Shown: in pieces, positions 25,154-35,451 of the stretch
Layout: every line of letters starts with the position of its first letter
Position numbering within the stretch: position 1 is the stretch's first letter
Assembly (NCBI GenBank): GCA_017965425.1
Contig: JAGCPY010000055.1
Coordinates: forward strand, 1 to 64,000
Reading direction: 5' to 3'
Origin: Bacteroidaceae bacterium
GTDB lineage: Bacteria; Bacteroidota; Bacteroidia; Bacteroidales; Bacteroidaceae
DNA length: 64,000 nucleotides
Made by a program: the position numbers and the translations under genes
The notes under the pieces: model-generated
What the model was told of the DNA's origin: nothing
Database searches by the model: none
Seen by the model: only the letters and a program-made list of their open reading frames with translations

Positions 25154-25298
25154 AATGAAATAGTTTTTTAGTTGATAATAAGGTTTAACTGGGGGCAAAG
25201 GTACAAAGAAGTATTAAATGAGGCTCCTTCTATGCGTTAAATAACCTTAAAGCCACTAAGAAAGCACTTCCTTCCTCCCTTCTATGTGTTTTATGTGG

Positions 25299-25526
25299 AA
25301 AATCCCTCAATCTCTCACCTTTCGACATAAACAACTATCTGACAATTTGTTAGGGGTGAGAGATGGGTGAGGGAAAGGTGAGGGATGGTGAGAGATTGGC
25401 TGGATATGATTCCCGTAGTGAAAGGATTCCTCACCATCTCTCACCTTTCCCTCACCCATCTCTCACCCGTAAATGATTCGTTGTCATAAGCTTGCATCAA
25501 AAGGTGAGAGATTGAGGGATTTTTTA
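25299..25526. repeat. Nested GTGAGGGA inverted-repeat element, copy 2
   Basis: Same four-arm design as at 3738-3970: outer arms 25299-25320 and 25500-25526, inner arms 25353-25397 and 25427-25469, spacers of about 30-32 bp unrelated to copy 1. Several units read GTGAGAGA; the change from G to A in one arm is matched by C to T in the opposite arm, keeping the pairing. This and copy 1 lie in gene-free DNA (25154-25644 here). Confidence 0.85.
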
Positions 25527-25569
25527 CTAAAACACATAGTATGTGGTAGAAGGTTTTTATGATAACGAT

Positions 25570-25587
25570 GGAAGGTGCACACCTTCC
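25570..25587. repeat. 18-bp palindrome GGAAGGTG-CA-CACCTTCC, copy 2
   Basis: Perfect 8-bp arms, 44 bp from the nested element. A half-site (GCACCTTCC) follows at 25601-25609. Confidence 0.8.
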
Positions 25588-25644
25588 GACTGGAATGTAT
25601 GCACCTTCCTCATAGAATGTCTGTACGATGTCTTACGGGTGTAT

Positions 25645-28329
25645 TTACTTTACGAGCACCTTTTGTCCATTCACGAGATAGATGCCGCGCGGGAGACGCA
25701 GCGTGGCAGTGGCATTCTGTTGTACATAGACTTGCTGGACGAGCCGACCGTCCACGCTATAGACTTGCACGTCCTGTCCCTTGCCGGCACTGGTCAGCGT
25801 CAGCCTGCCTTTGCCTGCCAGCACGTTCACGTCTGCCTCGGAAACAGCCATGTTGACGGGACGGATGCTGACGGCCTTGTCGCCAACACGAGTTCCGAAG
25901 CGGGTCACGTCGTTTTCCGTCATGATGATCCAACGTTGTGCTGAAGAGGCGTTCGTGTGGTTGAATGCTGTTGCGGAAGTCAAGTTCTTGGCAACACCTG
26001 TGAGCGCACGATGATTGGTGGCATCGACAATCCAATAGCCCTTGGAAGTGAAGGTGAACGTGGTGGAACCATATTTTGTTTTGGCGAAGCTGCGTGCTCC
26101 TAAGAGTTGGAAGCGGCTGTTGGCAGCTGTGGGCTTGTTGCTCAGGCGGATGCCGTTGTTGCCCGTACCAGCACAGACAAGCGTATTGCCCGTGGCTGCG
26201 TTCTTGAAGGTATAGGTGCAAGAGACAGGCTCGAAGGTGATGAACCAGGCACAGGAGTCGTTCGCCAACAAGTCCTCTGTCATCATGGGCTGCCACTGGA
26301 TGCGGTTGCTGGGCATTTCACGCAGGTAGGAGGTTTGAAGCCCGTAGCTTTCGTTCTCGTTCTTCAAGTAGTACTTGGTCTCATCGTCTTGTGAGAAAGT
26401 GTAGGCTGGATGAGCGAAATTCTGACCCGGAGAAATCAATCCGTCTTCCACTAACGCTTCGATGAGGAGGCCGTTGCCACAATAGAGCATGTGCGAACCG
26501 TTATCCTCATGCGCTCCGTTGATGCCATACGGCCACATGTGTTGGTAATCACCATTGAGGTGGGCATCGGCATTGTTCTCAAGGAACTGCACGACGCGAT
26601 CCACACGTTCTCCAAGCCAGATGCCGCTGGTGGTTCCTGCACGATAGGTGGCATTGTTCCACCCATGCTCGTCATTGATGACTCCCATGCCGTGCAGCAT
26701 CTCGTGCATGATGGTTCCCGTGCGTTGGTAGCTGGAGCTGGCACCCATACGAATCCATCCGCCGTAGGAGCAGTCTGCTGTCGGAGTGCCGGCACTATAA
26801 TGGACGCTGGGCGAGAAGCCTTGGATGGAACCGACGTCGTTCCATATCTGCATGGCTTCGTCAAATGCCTTCTGGATACGCTGGTTGGTCGTCTCGTCCG
26901 GACCGCCATTGTCATAATAGCCTGATACAGTGCCCTTCGGCAGGGTATAAACTTTCACGGTTGTACCATATCCCACTTTATACTTGCTGCTGATGGCATA
27001 GGGACGGACGTAATAAACGGTGGAAGGCTGCAACCCTTCAATGGCATAGATGTCACCATTATTGCTATACTTGACTGTCGAACGGTTGTCATAGATTTCG
27101 GGCTCAGGGTTGGTCGAGCTCCAACAAAGTCCCTTCTCGGAGGCTGTGCCGATGGTGGCACGGGCGAAGATGACCGTAGAACCTTGAATGACAGTACCGG
27201 TCTTGACACTCGGCTTAGTGCCCGTTCCGTTGGCAACACGGAAGGCAAGGAGGGCGGCCTCCAGACTCTTCTTTTCTGCATCATACTGTTCACTCGTTGA
27301 TTCGGGCAGGGCCAGGACAGCTTTTGCGGCATCGATGGCAGCCTTCAGCAACTCGGCATCAGTCTTGCTCTCGTCATAAGCACCTTCAGCAGTGGTAATG
27401 ACCTCCTCCAATGCAGTGTAGCTGGCATTGCTTTCCTTGGCTGTTGTGATGGCCGAAGACAAACGAGCAGAAACGCTCTTGATGTCTTCGTCGCTGCCTT
27501 CGGAAACGATGTTAGTTGCCTGAGCCAAAGCGGATTGAAGTTCTGTCTTGACCGCTTCAGACATAGGACGGTCGAGTAGGGGACTTGCCTGCTGAACGTA
27601 TGTGGTCAGTTGCACAAAGTCGGCATGGTTCTCCGCAGCTTCCTTCCGAGCTTTAGACAAATCCTTCGCCACGGATGTAATCGTTTCTATTTCAGTATCC
27701 TGAGTCACGCCCTTGGCTGCATCAACCGCCGTTTGCAAAGCAGTCTTGAAACGAGGCTGCATGTCCAACTCCAGCACTTTCTCTGCATCTGCAATGGCGG
27801 CAGCAAGTTCTCTCATCAAGGCTTCCATATTAACACACAGATGATAGAGTCGGAAATTATCCACTGCAATCCAGTTGCCCGTAGCACTTTCTGCAATGAA
27901 ACCAATCTGAATGTCATCGCCTAACGAAGTAAACTCTACTGCATAATCGTCTGCAAGATAGACATTTGTCTTGTTTTCGCCTGCAAAGATGACAGCTCCT
28001 GCACGTTTCTCAGAAGAGTCCTGCTGGAAGTTCTGGGCAGCAACGACTAACTGATACTGTCCGGCTGGCAGATTCTTAATTGTCTGAACAACAGACGCAT
28101 CGCCAGCCCAGTTTCCTTTGCTGACCCATTTCTCGAGATAAACATTGCCGGCTTTGCCCGTGAAAGAATTGTTGGTCTGTTGTTGCATTCCGGCAACGGT
28201 CCAATTATTGGTGCCGTTCTCGAAACTTGGATTCTTGATGTTTTTTGTCACATCTTCCTTATCAGCAAAAGCCGTCGTATGGATGCCAAACAGCAAACTC
28301 AAGATGAGTAAGAAGTAGTTCTTTTTCAT
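25645..28329 (-). CDS. Large secreted zinc metalloprotease-like protein
   Basis: 894 residues. Signal peptide 1-22; an N-terminal beta-sandwich like a carbohydrate-binding module (about 30-165, NPSFENGTNNWTV); a helical region with FIVAR-like repeats (about 170-375); a fibronectin-like segment (about 380-465); a peptidase region with HEMLHGMGVINDEHG near residue 540, an extended HExxHxxGxxxxH zinc motif of the metzincin kind; a ricin-like or beta-trefoil-like part; and a C-terminal stretch (VQVYSVDGRLVQQVYV ... LPRGIYLVNGQKVLVK) like a type IX secretion sorting domain. Probably exported to the cell surface and acting on host or plant glycoproteins, which is inference. It stands alone. Confidence 0.78.
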   Translation of the reverse strand: MKKNYFLLILSLLFGIHTTAFADKEDVTKNIKNPSFENGTNNWTVAGMQQQTNNSFTGKAGNVYLEKWVSKGNWAGDASVVQTIKNLPAGQYQLVVAAQNFQQDSSEKRAGAVIFAGENKTNVYLADDYAVEFTSLGDDIQIGFIAESATGNWIAVDNFRLYHLCVNMEALMRELAAAIADAEKVLELDMQPRFKTALQTAVDAAKGVTQDTEIETITSVAKDLSKARKEAAENHADFVQLTTYVQQASPLLDRPMSEAVKTELQSALAQATNIVSEGSDEDIKSVSARLSSAITTAKESNASYTALEEVITTAEGAYDESKTDAELLKAAIDAAKAVLALPESTSEQYDAEKKSLEAALLAFRVANGTGTKPSVKTGTVIQGSTVIFARATIGTASEKGLCWSSTNPEPEIYDNRSTVKYSNNGDIYAIEGLQPSTVYYVRPYAISSKYKVGYGTTVKVYTLPKGTVSGYYDNGGPDETTNQRIQKAFDEAMQIWNDVGSIQGFSPSVHYSAGTPTADCSYGGWIRMGASSSYQRTGTIMHEMLHGMGVINDEHGWNNATYRAGTTSGIWLGERVDRVVQFLENNADAHLNGDYQHMWPYGINGAHEDNGSHMLYCGNGLLIEALVEDGLISPGQNFAHPAYTFSQDDETKYYLKNENESYGLQTSYLREMPSNRIQWQPMMTEDLLANDSCAWFITFEPVSCTYTFKNAATGNTLVCAGTGNNGIRLSNKPTAANSRFQLLGARSFAKTKYGSTTFTFTSKGYWIVDATNHRALTGVAKNLTSATAFNHTNASSAQRWIIMTENDVTRFGTRVGDKAVSIRPVNMAVSEADVNVLAGKGRLTLTSAGKGQDVQVYSVDGRLVQQVYVQQNATATLRLPRGIYLVNGQKVLVK

Positions 28330-28617
28330 TTTAATATATTATCGTTAGTTTATATATCCTTGTGAGTTCATTGAGCCGTTCCAAAGGCCGCGTCTGAATT
28401 TCTGATGAGTTTTCATCGCAATGCAATGGCGTGGCGCTTGAATAAACGAGTAGCTTCTCTCATCAATCCGCTGCAAAGTTAAGTAAAATCTTTATTGCTT
28501 CCACGCATAATCTTTTTTACATTCACATATTTAATGAAAATTAAAGATATGTACGGGAAATCCCCACTGCTTATTAAACATAACGCCTGTTAGTTTTAAA
28601 AAGAGATATAAAAGGAA

Positions 28618-28650
28618 AAGAGGATATGCCCACCCAAGACATACCCTCTT
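28618..28650 (-). terminator. Terminator of the glycogen operon
   Basis: Arms 28618-28628 and 28640-28650 (11 bp, one mismatch or G-T pair), with a run reading CTTTTCCTTTT on the minus strand after the hairpin. It lies 24 bp beyond the stop of glgP. The rest of 28330-28617 holds only a possible minus-strand -7 element (TAACTTTG at 28481-28474) for the metalloprotease gene. Confidence 0.65.
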
Positions 28651-28673
28651 TAAACCTTATCAAAAGCTGATGC

Positions 28674-31238
28674 TTAGAGGAACCACTTCACATAGCAGAA
28701 ATCTTGACGATGCGGCAACTTGTCGTTTTTCGGGAAGATGCGATATGCAATCTTGAAAGAGCCTGCATTGTTGATGGAATGCGTCACATGGAACGTGTAA
28801 AGATTGCCTTCACGTTTTGTGACTTCTAACTGTTCAACGCTGTAGATATGATCTTCGCCTTTGTTGTCTGCTCTCAACGTAACCAGCTCAATGCCAATGG
28901 CGTTGTCCAAGCCGGCTTCATCCAGGACGATGTTGATGTCGTACTTCTTACCAGCTTCGATCTGACCGACCTGCAAAGCTTCACATTTCTCAGCACTTAC
29001 GACACGGATGCTGTCCCAGCGTTCGGCAATGGCTTCTTTCCAGAGTGCAATTTCCTTTGCAACGGCATTGTCGTTGGCTTGCAGCTTCTTGGAACGGGCT
29101 GCTAATGGATTGTAGAACTTGGTATAGTAGTCATCCAGCTGACGCTTCATCGTGTAGTGAGGAGCGATTTGGGCAATGCTGTTCTTGATTACCTGAATCC
29201 ACGAGGGGCTGTAACCCTTGGCATTACGGGCATAATACGTCGGCATGATTTCATTTTCAAGCAGACCGTATATCGTGGCAGCGTCCAGCTGATCCTGATA
29301 GTTCTGGTTCTCATAGGTGCGCTTCTCGGTGAGTGCCCAACCGGCTCCCTCGCGATAGCCTTCGAGCCACCATCCGTCGAGGACGGAGAGGTTGACAACA
29401 CCATTCATCAAAGCCTTCTCACCGCTGGTGCCAGAAGCTTCCAGAGGACGGGTCGGTGTGTTCATCCAGATGTCCACACCCGAAATGAGGCGACGTGCCA
29501 ACTGCATGTCATAGTTCTCGAGGAAGATAATCTTTCCGAGGAACTCGGGACGCTGGCTGATCTCGTAGATTTTCTTGATGAGCCCCTGCCCTGCCCCGTC
29601 TGCGGGGTGTGCCTTACCAGTATAAAGGAACTGAACGGGATAGTTGGGGTTGTTGACGATCTTTTCAAGACGCTCAAGGTCGGTAAACAAAAGGTGTGCA
29701 CGCTTATAAGTAGCGAAGCGGCGACCGAAACCGATGAGCAGAGCGTTGGGATTGATCTTTTCCATGAGACTGACGACACGGCTGGGGTCGCCCTGATTCT
29801 TCAACCAGCTGTCACGGAACTGCTGACGAATATAATCGACGAGCTTGGTTTTCAGCTGCATACGTGTCTTCCAGATCTCTGCATCAGGCACATCGTAGAT
29901 AGCATGCCAAATCTGTTCATTCGATTGATCGGCGAGATGTTCGGGAGCAAAATATTTCGAATAGAGCTTACGCCATTCGTGAGCACACCAGGTTGGGAAG
30001 TGTACACCATTGGTGACATAGCCCACATGACTTTCTTCGGGGAAGTAGCCTTTCCAGATGTTGGCAAACATCTTCTTGCTGACTTCGCCATGCAGCCAGC
30101 TCACGCCGTTCACTTCCTGACAGGTGTTGCAGGCAAAGGTGCTCATGCAGAACTTCTCGCCGTGGTCGTCGGGGTTCTGACGTCCCATGCCGATAAACTC
30201 ATCCCAAGAGATGCCGAGCATCTGAGGATAGCCGCTCATGTACTTGCCGAACAGACCTTCGTCGAAGTAGTCGTGTCCTGCAGGTACAGGCGTATGCACG
30301 GTATATAAAGAAGATGCGCGCACGAGCTCAAGAGCCTGATTGAAAGTGAGACCTTCCTGCACATAATCGACAAGACGCTGCACGTTGCAGAGGGCGGCAT
30401 GACCTTCATTGCAGTGATAGACATCCTTCTTGATGCCAAGCTTCTTGAGCAGCAACACGCCACCGATACCGAGCAGAATCTCTTGCTTCAGACGGTTCTC
30501 CCAATCACCACCATAAAGGGCGTGTGTGATGGGGCGGTCATATTCGCTGTTCATGTCATTATCTGTGTCAAGCAGATAGAGCTTGACCCGACCGACATTC
30601 ACGCGCCAGACGTATGCGTGAACTTGGTAGTTCATATAGGGTACATCGATGACCATTGGCATGCCGTCCTTATCCATTTGCTGTTCAATGGGCAGGCTTC
30701 CGAAGTTCTGTGCCTCATAGTTGGCGATTTGCTGGCCGTCCATGGAAAGTGACTGGGTGAAGTAGCCGAAGCGATAGAGGAAACCAACGGCCACCATGTC
30801 AACATTCGAGTCAGAAGCCTCCTTCACATAGTCACCGGCGAGGATGCCAAGGCCACCAGAATAGATCTTCAGCGCTTGATTCAAGCCGTATTCCATGCAG
30901 AAATATGCCACGGATGCACGATCTTTGCGGGGTTCCACATCCATATAGGCACGGAACTCCTTATAGGTATCGTTCATCTTTTTGATGACTTCCTTGTCCT
31001 TCGAGAGTTCAGACAGCTTTTCATAGCTGAGACGTTCGAGCATGAGGACGGGGTTCTGACCACACTCTTCGTAAAGAACCGGATCCAGTCGAGTGAACAA
31101 ACTGCGAGCGCTGTGATTCCAGGCCCACCACATATTGTGAGCCAGTTCCTCCAACTTGTTCAGCTCCTCTGGAACATTACTCTTTACGCTAACTGTTTTC
31201 CAAGATGCATCGTTGGCATTACTTGCTTTAATTTTCAT
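28674..31238 (-). CDS. glgP: Alpha-glucan (glycogen) phosphorylase
   Basis: 854 residues, the length of the GT35 alpha-glucan phosphorylases with an N-terminal DUF3417 segment ([20 protein letters not shown] at about 30-50). It releases glucose 1-phosphate from glycogen. The PLP-binding region [19 protein letters not shown] lies near residue 600, its Lys being the cofactor site; the usual Met before it is Glu. Other blocks: [28 protein letters not shown]. It lies 32 bp downstream of glycogen synthase on the same strand, making a glycogen turnover operon. Confidence 0.94.
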   Translation of the reverse strand: MKIKASNANDASWKTVSVKSNVPEELNKLEELAHNMWWAWNHSARSLFTRLDPVLYEECGQNPVLMLERLSYEKLSELSKDKEVIKKMNDTYKEFRAYMDVEPRKDRASVAYFCMEYGLNQALKIYSGGLGILAGDYVKEASDSNVDMVAVGFLYRFGYFTQSLSMDGQQIANYEAQNFGSLPIEQQMDKDGMPMVIDVPYMNYQVHAYVWRVNVGRVKLYLLDTDNDMNSEYDRPITHALYGGDWENRLKQEILLGIGGVLLLKKLGIKKDVYHCNEGHAALCNVQRLVDYVQEGLTFNQALELVRASSLYTVHTPVPAGHDYFDEGLFGKYMSGYPQMLGISWDEFIGMGRQNPDDHGEKFCMSTFACNTCQEVNGVSWLHGEVSKKMFANIWKGYFPEESHVGYVTNGVHFPTWCAHEWRKLYSKYFAPEHLADQSNEQIWHAIYDVPDAEIWKTRMQLKTKLVDYIRQQFRDSWLKNQGDPSRVVSLMEKINPNALLIGFGRRFATYKRAHLLFTDLERLEKIVNNPNYPVQFLYTGKAHPADGAGQGLIKKIYEISQRPEFLGKIIFLENYDMQLARRLISGVDIWMNTPTRPLEASGTSGEKALMNGVVNLSVLDGWWLEGYREGAGWALTEKRTYENQNYQDQLDAATIYGLLENEIMPTYYARNAKGYSPSWIQVIKNSIAQIAPHYTMKRQLDDYYTKFYNPLAARSKKLQANDNAVAKEIALWKEAIAERWDSIRVVSAEKCEALQVGQIEAGKKYDINIVLDEAGLDNAIGIELVTLRADNKGEDHIYSVEQLEVTKREGNLYTFHVTHSINNAGSFKIAYRIFPKNDKLPHRQDFCYVKWFL

Positions 31239-31270
31239 AATCTATTGAATTGTAGGTTTGTTAAATCTGT

Positions 31271-32992
31271 TTATTTATAGTATCCGTTGAATTCAGCAAA
31301 ACGTTTCTTCGCACGTTCGAGAGCAACTTCATACGCCTTATAGTATTGCTCTATGAAGTACTTCCATTGTGCTTTCTCTGCCAATGCTGCAGCCGCCTTG
31401 CGCGCCTGTTCAGTCTTCTTCTTGTTGAGGGCAGCAAAGCCAGCTATTTCCTTCACAATGCGGTCGGCCACTTCGTCGAAGTTATAGTCTGTTCGAGGAA
31501 TGACCTCTACCCCATCGGTGTCCAGATGACAGACATCCGCCACAGCGTCCACGAATGTGCCGTCCGCCTTGACGGCCTTGGCCTTCATCTCGTTGGCCCA
31601 GACCCCGAAGCCCGCGAGGGTCGTCGTGACACAAGGAATCTTGAAGGCAATGCTTTCAAGCGGCGTATATCCCCAAGGCTCATAGTACGACGGATAAACC
31701 GTCAGGTCAAGGCCGACGAGCATGTCATAGTAATGAAGGTTGAAAATACCGTCCTTTCCGTCAAGGTAGCAAGGCACAAAGATGACCTTCACGTGGCTTT
31801 TCGGCTCATTATTGATGCCCAGCCGACGGAATGCCTGAATGACTTTGTCGTTATCCTGATCGTAGAGATAGTGAGTGACGAACGGATTTGGAAGCGGATT
31901 CCCGTCTCTTGTCCCAGCCAGTTTATCCTGCAAATCTGCTCTGGGACCTGCCTGCCAGGCTGGCACTTCGATGAGAGCCAACACGGGACGCTTCAGGCTT
32001 TCGGCATGAAGAGCACGATAAAGAGCTTCCACGAAGACGTCAATACCTTTGTTCTTCCATTCATATCGCCCACTGGTTGCCACAATCATAGTGGAGTCGT
32101 CCAACTCCGTTCCCATGAGCGTGTTGGCTACGTCAAGAATACGCTCACGAGCTTGGCTGCGACGTTGAGTGAACTGGGCACCCTTCGGCACGAAGTCCAT
32201 CTCGAAGCCGTTTGGCAACACTACGTCGGGTTTGCGGTCAAGCAATTCCACACATTCGCGTGCAGTGACGTCAGAAACCGTCGTGAAGCAATCCACATGA
32301 TGCGCTGTCTGTCGTTCGATGCTGTGTTTCGACTGCATGTTCAGCTCGTCGGCCATCTGGTTGCCGTTATAAGCGAACAAGTAGTCATAGAGCGGTTTAT
32401 TGTTGCCTGCGATGGAACGCCCGATGCTCGTGGCGTGGGTGGTGAAGATGGTCGCCACCGCCGGCACGTGCTGCTGCACGTAAAGCGCGCCAAGGCCTGT
32501 CATCCACTCATGGGCTTGAAAGACCACGCGATAAGACGGATTCAGGAAGAAAACGTAGAAGCTTTCCACAACCCTTCCGGCGGCGTATGAAAACATGGAT
32601 GCCTCGTCGTAATCTCCGTAGGCGTGCAGCGAATCGACCTGATAGTCACGCCACATGGAGGCGTAGATGTCATTCTTATCCTTGAAGTAGGGCGTGAAGT
32701 CCACCAATACCACAATAGGATTACCCGGAACCTGCCAGCGGCCAATGCGCACATGCAATGCTTCGCTTTCCGCCTTGTTCTTCCAGTCGGCCCACAGTTC
32801 AGGATCTTCCACGAACAAAGGGTTCTCTCGGTCGCGCCAGAGATCGGGACCGATGAACACGACATGGTCGGGCATGACTGATTGTAATGTTTTGGCACGG
32901 GTGGAAAGGACTGTATAGATGCCTCCCACCTTATTACACACTTCCCAACTGGACTCAAATACAAAGTCGGGAAGAAGGTTATCTTGACTCAT
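31271..32992 (-). CDS. Glycogen synthase (GT3-like)
   Basis: 573 residues. Starts with the glycogen synthase N-terminal block FESSWEVCNKVGGIYTVLSTRA (residues 12-33, Lys-x-Gly-Gly for sugar-nucleotide binding); later FQAHEWMTGLGALY, TTHATSIGRSI, VLPNGFEMDF and a C-terminal PSYYEPWGYTPLES with the catalytic Glu. This is the GT3 (animal/yeast-like) type seen in Bacteroidota rather than GlgA of E. coli. It makes alpha-1,4-glucan from a sugar nucleotide in the cytoplasm. Co-directional with glgP, 32 bp upstream of it. Confidence 0.93.
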   Translation of the reverse strand: MSQDNLLPDFVFESSWEVCNKVGGIYTVLSTRAKTLQSVMPDHVVFIGPDLWRDRENPLFVEDPELWADWKNKAESEALHVRIGRWQVPGNPIVVLVDFTPYFKDKNDIYASMWRDYQVDSLHAYGDYDEASMFSYAAGRVVESFYVFFLNPSYRVVFQAHEWMTGLGALYVQQHVPAVATIFTTHATSIGRSIAGNNKPLYDYLFAYNGNQMADELNMQSKHSIERQTAHHVDCFTTVSDVTARECVELLDRKPDVVLPNGFEMDFVPKGAQFTQRRSQARERILDVANTLMGTELDDSTMIVATSGRYEWKNKGIDVFVEALYRALHAESLKRPVLALIEVPAWQAGPRADLQDKLAGTRDGNPLPNPFVTHYLYDQDNDKVIQAFRRLGINNEPKSHVKVIFVPCYLDGKDGIFNLHYYDMLVGLDLTVYPSYYEPWGYTPLESIAFKIPCVTTTLAGFGVWANEMKAKAVKADGTFVDAVADVCHLDTDGVEVIPRTDYNFDEVADRIVKEIAGFAALNKKKTEQARKAAAALAEKAQWKYFIEQYYKAYEVALERAKKRFAEFNGYYK

Positions 32993-33021
32993 TTACCTTA
33001 AATGGTTTTGTGATTCGGCTG

Positions 33022-33056
33022 CAAAAGTACTACTTTTTCGTCTTTCTGCCAACAAA
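33022..33056 (-). promoter_or_regulatory. Promoter of the glycogen operon
   Basis: On the minus strand TACTTTTG (plus 33022-33029) with TTTG at plus 33053-33056; the spacer is 23 bp, slightly long. The ATG of glycogen synthase is 30 bp downstream. Confidence 0.5.
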
Positions 33057-33165
33057 TTATGGCAAAAAGTGATTTTCCGCCCCTCTCCTACCCTCATATA
33101 TTGATGGTTGTCAATAATGCGATATGGTGTCAAGCCCTAAAGAATATTAAAAACAAGCGTTAGGC

Positions 33166-33196
33166 TTTGTCCGTCGGCAGAAACTGCGTACCTTTG
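33166..33196 (+). promoter_or_regulatory. Promoter of the Pif1-like helicase gene
   Basis: TTTG at 33166-33169, 19-bp spacer, TACCTTTG at 33189-33196. The annotated ATG (33201) is only 5 bp from the -7 element, so the mRNA would be leaderless, or translation starts at the next ATG (33228). Confidence 0.72.
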
Positions 33197-33200
33197 CAGC

Positions 33201-35399
33201 ATGAACAGCGAGAACAGGGAATTGCAGATGGCGCGCAACTACGCACTCTACACCCGCCGCAACATCTTCCTTACAGGCAAGGCCGGCACGGGAAAGACGA
33301 CCTTCCTGCGTCACCTACGTCAAGAGAGTCGCAAGCGCATGATTGTAGTGGCTCCGACGGGCGTGGCTGCCATCAATGCCGGCGGCGTCACCATCCATTC
33401 TTTCTTCCAACTGGCCCCAGGGCTTTTCCTGCCTGGCGGAAAAATGGTGGCCGGACGCGACCAGCATAGTCGTTTCACCATCTCCAAGCAAAAGGTCAAC
33501 ATCCTGCGGTCATTGGACTTGCTGGTCATCGACGAGATCTCGATGGTCAGGGCCGACCTCCTCGATGCCATCGACGACGTGCTGCGCCGTTACCAAAAAC
33601 GCGACCAGCCCTTCGGTGGCGTGCAACTGCTGCTCATCGGCGACCTACAACAGCTGGCACCCGTGGCCACCGATGAAGAATGGGCTCTCTTGCGCGACTT
33701 CTACTCCACACCGTATTTCTTCTCCTCCACGGCCTTGCAGCAGACCGATTTTGTCTGTATTGAGCTCCGCACCGTCTATCGCCAGCAGGACGAGCATTTC
33801 GTCGGCCTGCTCAATGCTGTGCGGACTGGCAACGTGACTGCCGAGACCCTGAAAGTGCTCAACAGCCGCTACCGTCCAGACTTCACCCCGCCTGCCGATG
33901 AGGACTGGATCACGCTGACCACACACAACGCACAGGCCGCTCAGCTCAACACGCGCCGACTGGCAGCATTGTCAACACCACCCGTCACCTTCAAAGCCTC
34001 CGTCAAGGGCGACTTCCCCGAACTGGCCTATCCCACGGAGGCCGTGCTGACATTGAAAGTCGGCGCACAGGTGATGTTCTGCAAGAACGACCCTTCGCCC
34101 GCAAAGATGTTCTTCAACGGACGCATCGGTCGTGTCGAGAAGATCGAAGAGAACAGTGTGACAGTTGTATGCCGTCGCTCCAATGCTGCCGCCGACAACA
34201 CACCAGTCTATGACCGCATTGAAGTGAAGCCGCTCGAATGGACCAACTCGCGCTACGTCACCGATGCCGCCACGGGTGTCATCCATGAAGAGACCATCGG
34301 GCAGTTCACGCAAATCCCCCTGCGCATGGCATGGGCCATCACCATCCACAAAAGCCAAGGCCTGACCTTCGACCGTGCCGTCATCAATGCCGGCTATGCC
34401 TTCTCACATGGTCAGGTGTACGTTGCCCTTTCACGTTGCCGCACGTTGGAAGGACTCATCCTCTCCACACCCATTCCTCCCAGCGTCATCACCACCGACC
34501 CCGACATTGTGCAGTTCAACGAGTTCGCCCGCGACCACGAGCCCACCCTCGCCTCATTCATTGCCGACCGCCGCTCCTTCATCGAAGACATCCTCTGCGA
34601 CATCTTCGACTTCCGCGACATCTCCATGCGGCTGCGCTTTTTCCTCCGGCTGGCCAGCGAGTACATGCCTTACTTTCCCGCCTATATCCGGGGTGTGCAG
34701 GAGGCTTCCACCCGTCTCGACGCAGCGCTCACGGCAGTGGGCATCAAGTTTCAGGCACAAATTCGGAAACTGACACCCTTGGCCGACAGCTATAGTGCCA
34801 ATCAGCCTTTGCGCGACCGCGTCAAGGCCGCCATGACCTACTTTTGCAAGCAGACGGCCAGTGTACTTGGCGAACTGATGGACACCGAACTGCCCGAGGT
34901 TGATAACGCGCGTGGGCGTGAGCAAATAAATAAGGAGTTCCAGCTCCTGAAGACCGCCTACGAAGAGAAAATGAACATCTTCATCGGCTGCATGGAAGAA
35001 TTCTCGCTCGATGCCTACTGGGATGCCAAGGCCAAGGCGGCCATGACAGAAGACACCGAACCCAAGAAGAAAACGACCGCCTCGCGCCGCAAAGCCACAC
35101 GCACATCCACAGCAGAGCAACCGACGGCCAAGAAACGTCGGACAGAAAAGGCAACCATCGACTACGAAACCATCCATGACCAGGCACTCTACCGCCACAT
35201 CCTTGCATGGCGCAAGACGGCTGCCGCAGAGAAACACCTGCCCGCCTCCTACGTCATGTCCATCCGTGCCGTCATCGGCATCACCAACCTACGCCCACAG
35301 ACGCTTGACGAACTGACAACCATTCCTGGCATCGGCGAGAAGACCGCACAGGAATACGGCTCCGAGCTGCTCAGCCTGGTCGCCTCTCACCACACATAA
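33201..35399 (+). CDS. Pif1-like superfamily 1 helicase with HRDC domain
   Basis: 732 residues. Walker A GKAGTGKTT at 26-34, followed by the Pif1 blocks VVAPTGVAAINAGGVTIHSFF, Walker B (LVIDEISMV) near 111, LIGDLQQLAPV, and a C-terminal motif set including AITIHKSQGLTFD and YVALSRC. A basic linker (KKKTTASRRKATRT) near 625-655 leads to an HRDC domain (about 665-732, AVIGITNLRPQTLDELTTIPGIG). Pif1 helicases unwind DNA 5'-3' and resolve G-quadruplexes and forks; HRDC adds DNA binding, as in RecQ. Met10 (33228), preceded by AGGGA, is an alternative start. Confidence 0.92.
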   Translation: MNSENRELQMARNYALYTRRNIFLTGKAGTGKTTFLRHLRQESRKRMIVVAPTGVAAINAGGVTIHSFFQLAPGLFLPGGKMVAGRDQHSRFTISKQKVNILRSLDLLVIDEISMVRADLLDAIDDVLRRYQKRDQPFGGVQLLLIGDLQQLAPVATDEEWALLRDFYSTPYFFSSTALQQTDFVCIELRTVYRQQDEHFVGLLNAVRTGNVTAETLKVLNSRYRPDFTPPADEDWITLTTHNAQAAQLNTRRLAALSTPPVTFKASVKGDFPELAYPTEAVLTLKVGAQVMFCKNDPSPAKMFFNGRIGRVEKIEENSVTVVCRRSNAAADNTPVYDRIEVKPLEWTNSRYVTDAATGVIHEETIGQFTQIPLRMAWAITIHKSQGLTFDRAVINAGYAFSHGQVYVALSRCRTLEGLILSTPIPPSVITTDPDIVQFNEFARDHEPTLASFIADRRSFIEDILCDIFDFRDISMRLRFFLRLASEYMPYFPAYIRGVQEASTRLDAALTAVGIKFQAQIRKLTPLADSYSANQPLRDRVKAAMTYFCKQTASVLGELMDTELPEVDNARGREQINKEFQLLKTAYEEKMNIFIGCMEEFSLDAYWDAKAKAAMTEDTEPKKKTTASRRKATRTSTAEQPTAKKRRTEKATIDYETIHDQALYRHILAWRKTAAAEKHLPASYVMSIRAVIGITNLRPQTLDELTTIPGIGEKTAQEYGSELLSLVASHHT

Positions 35400-35451
35400 C
35401 CTCCCCCACATTTTCAAGAACAATCAACCGTAAACACCCACATCTTCCCCT

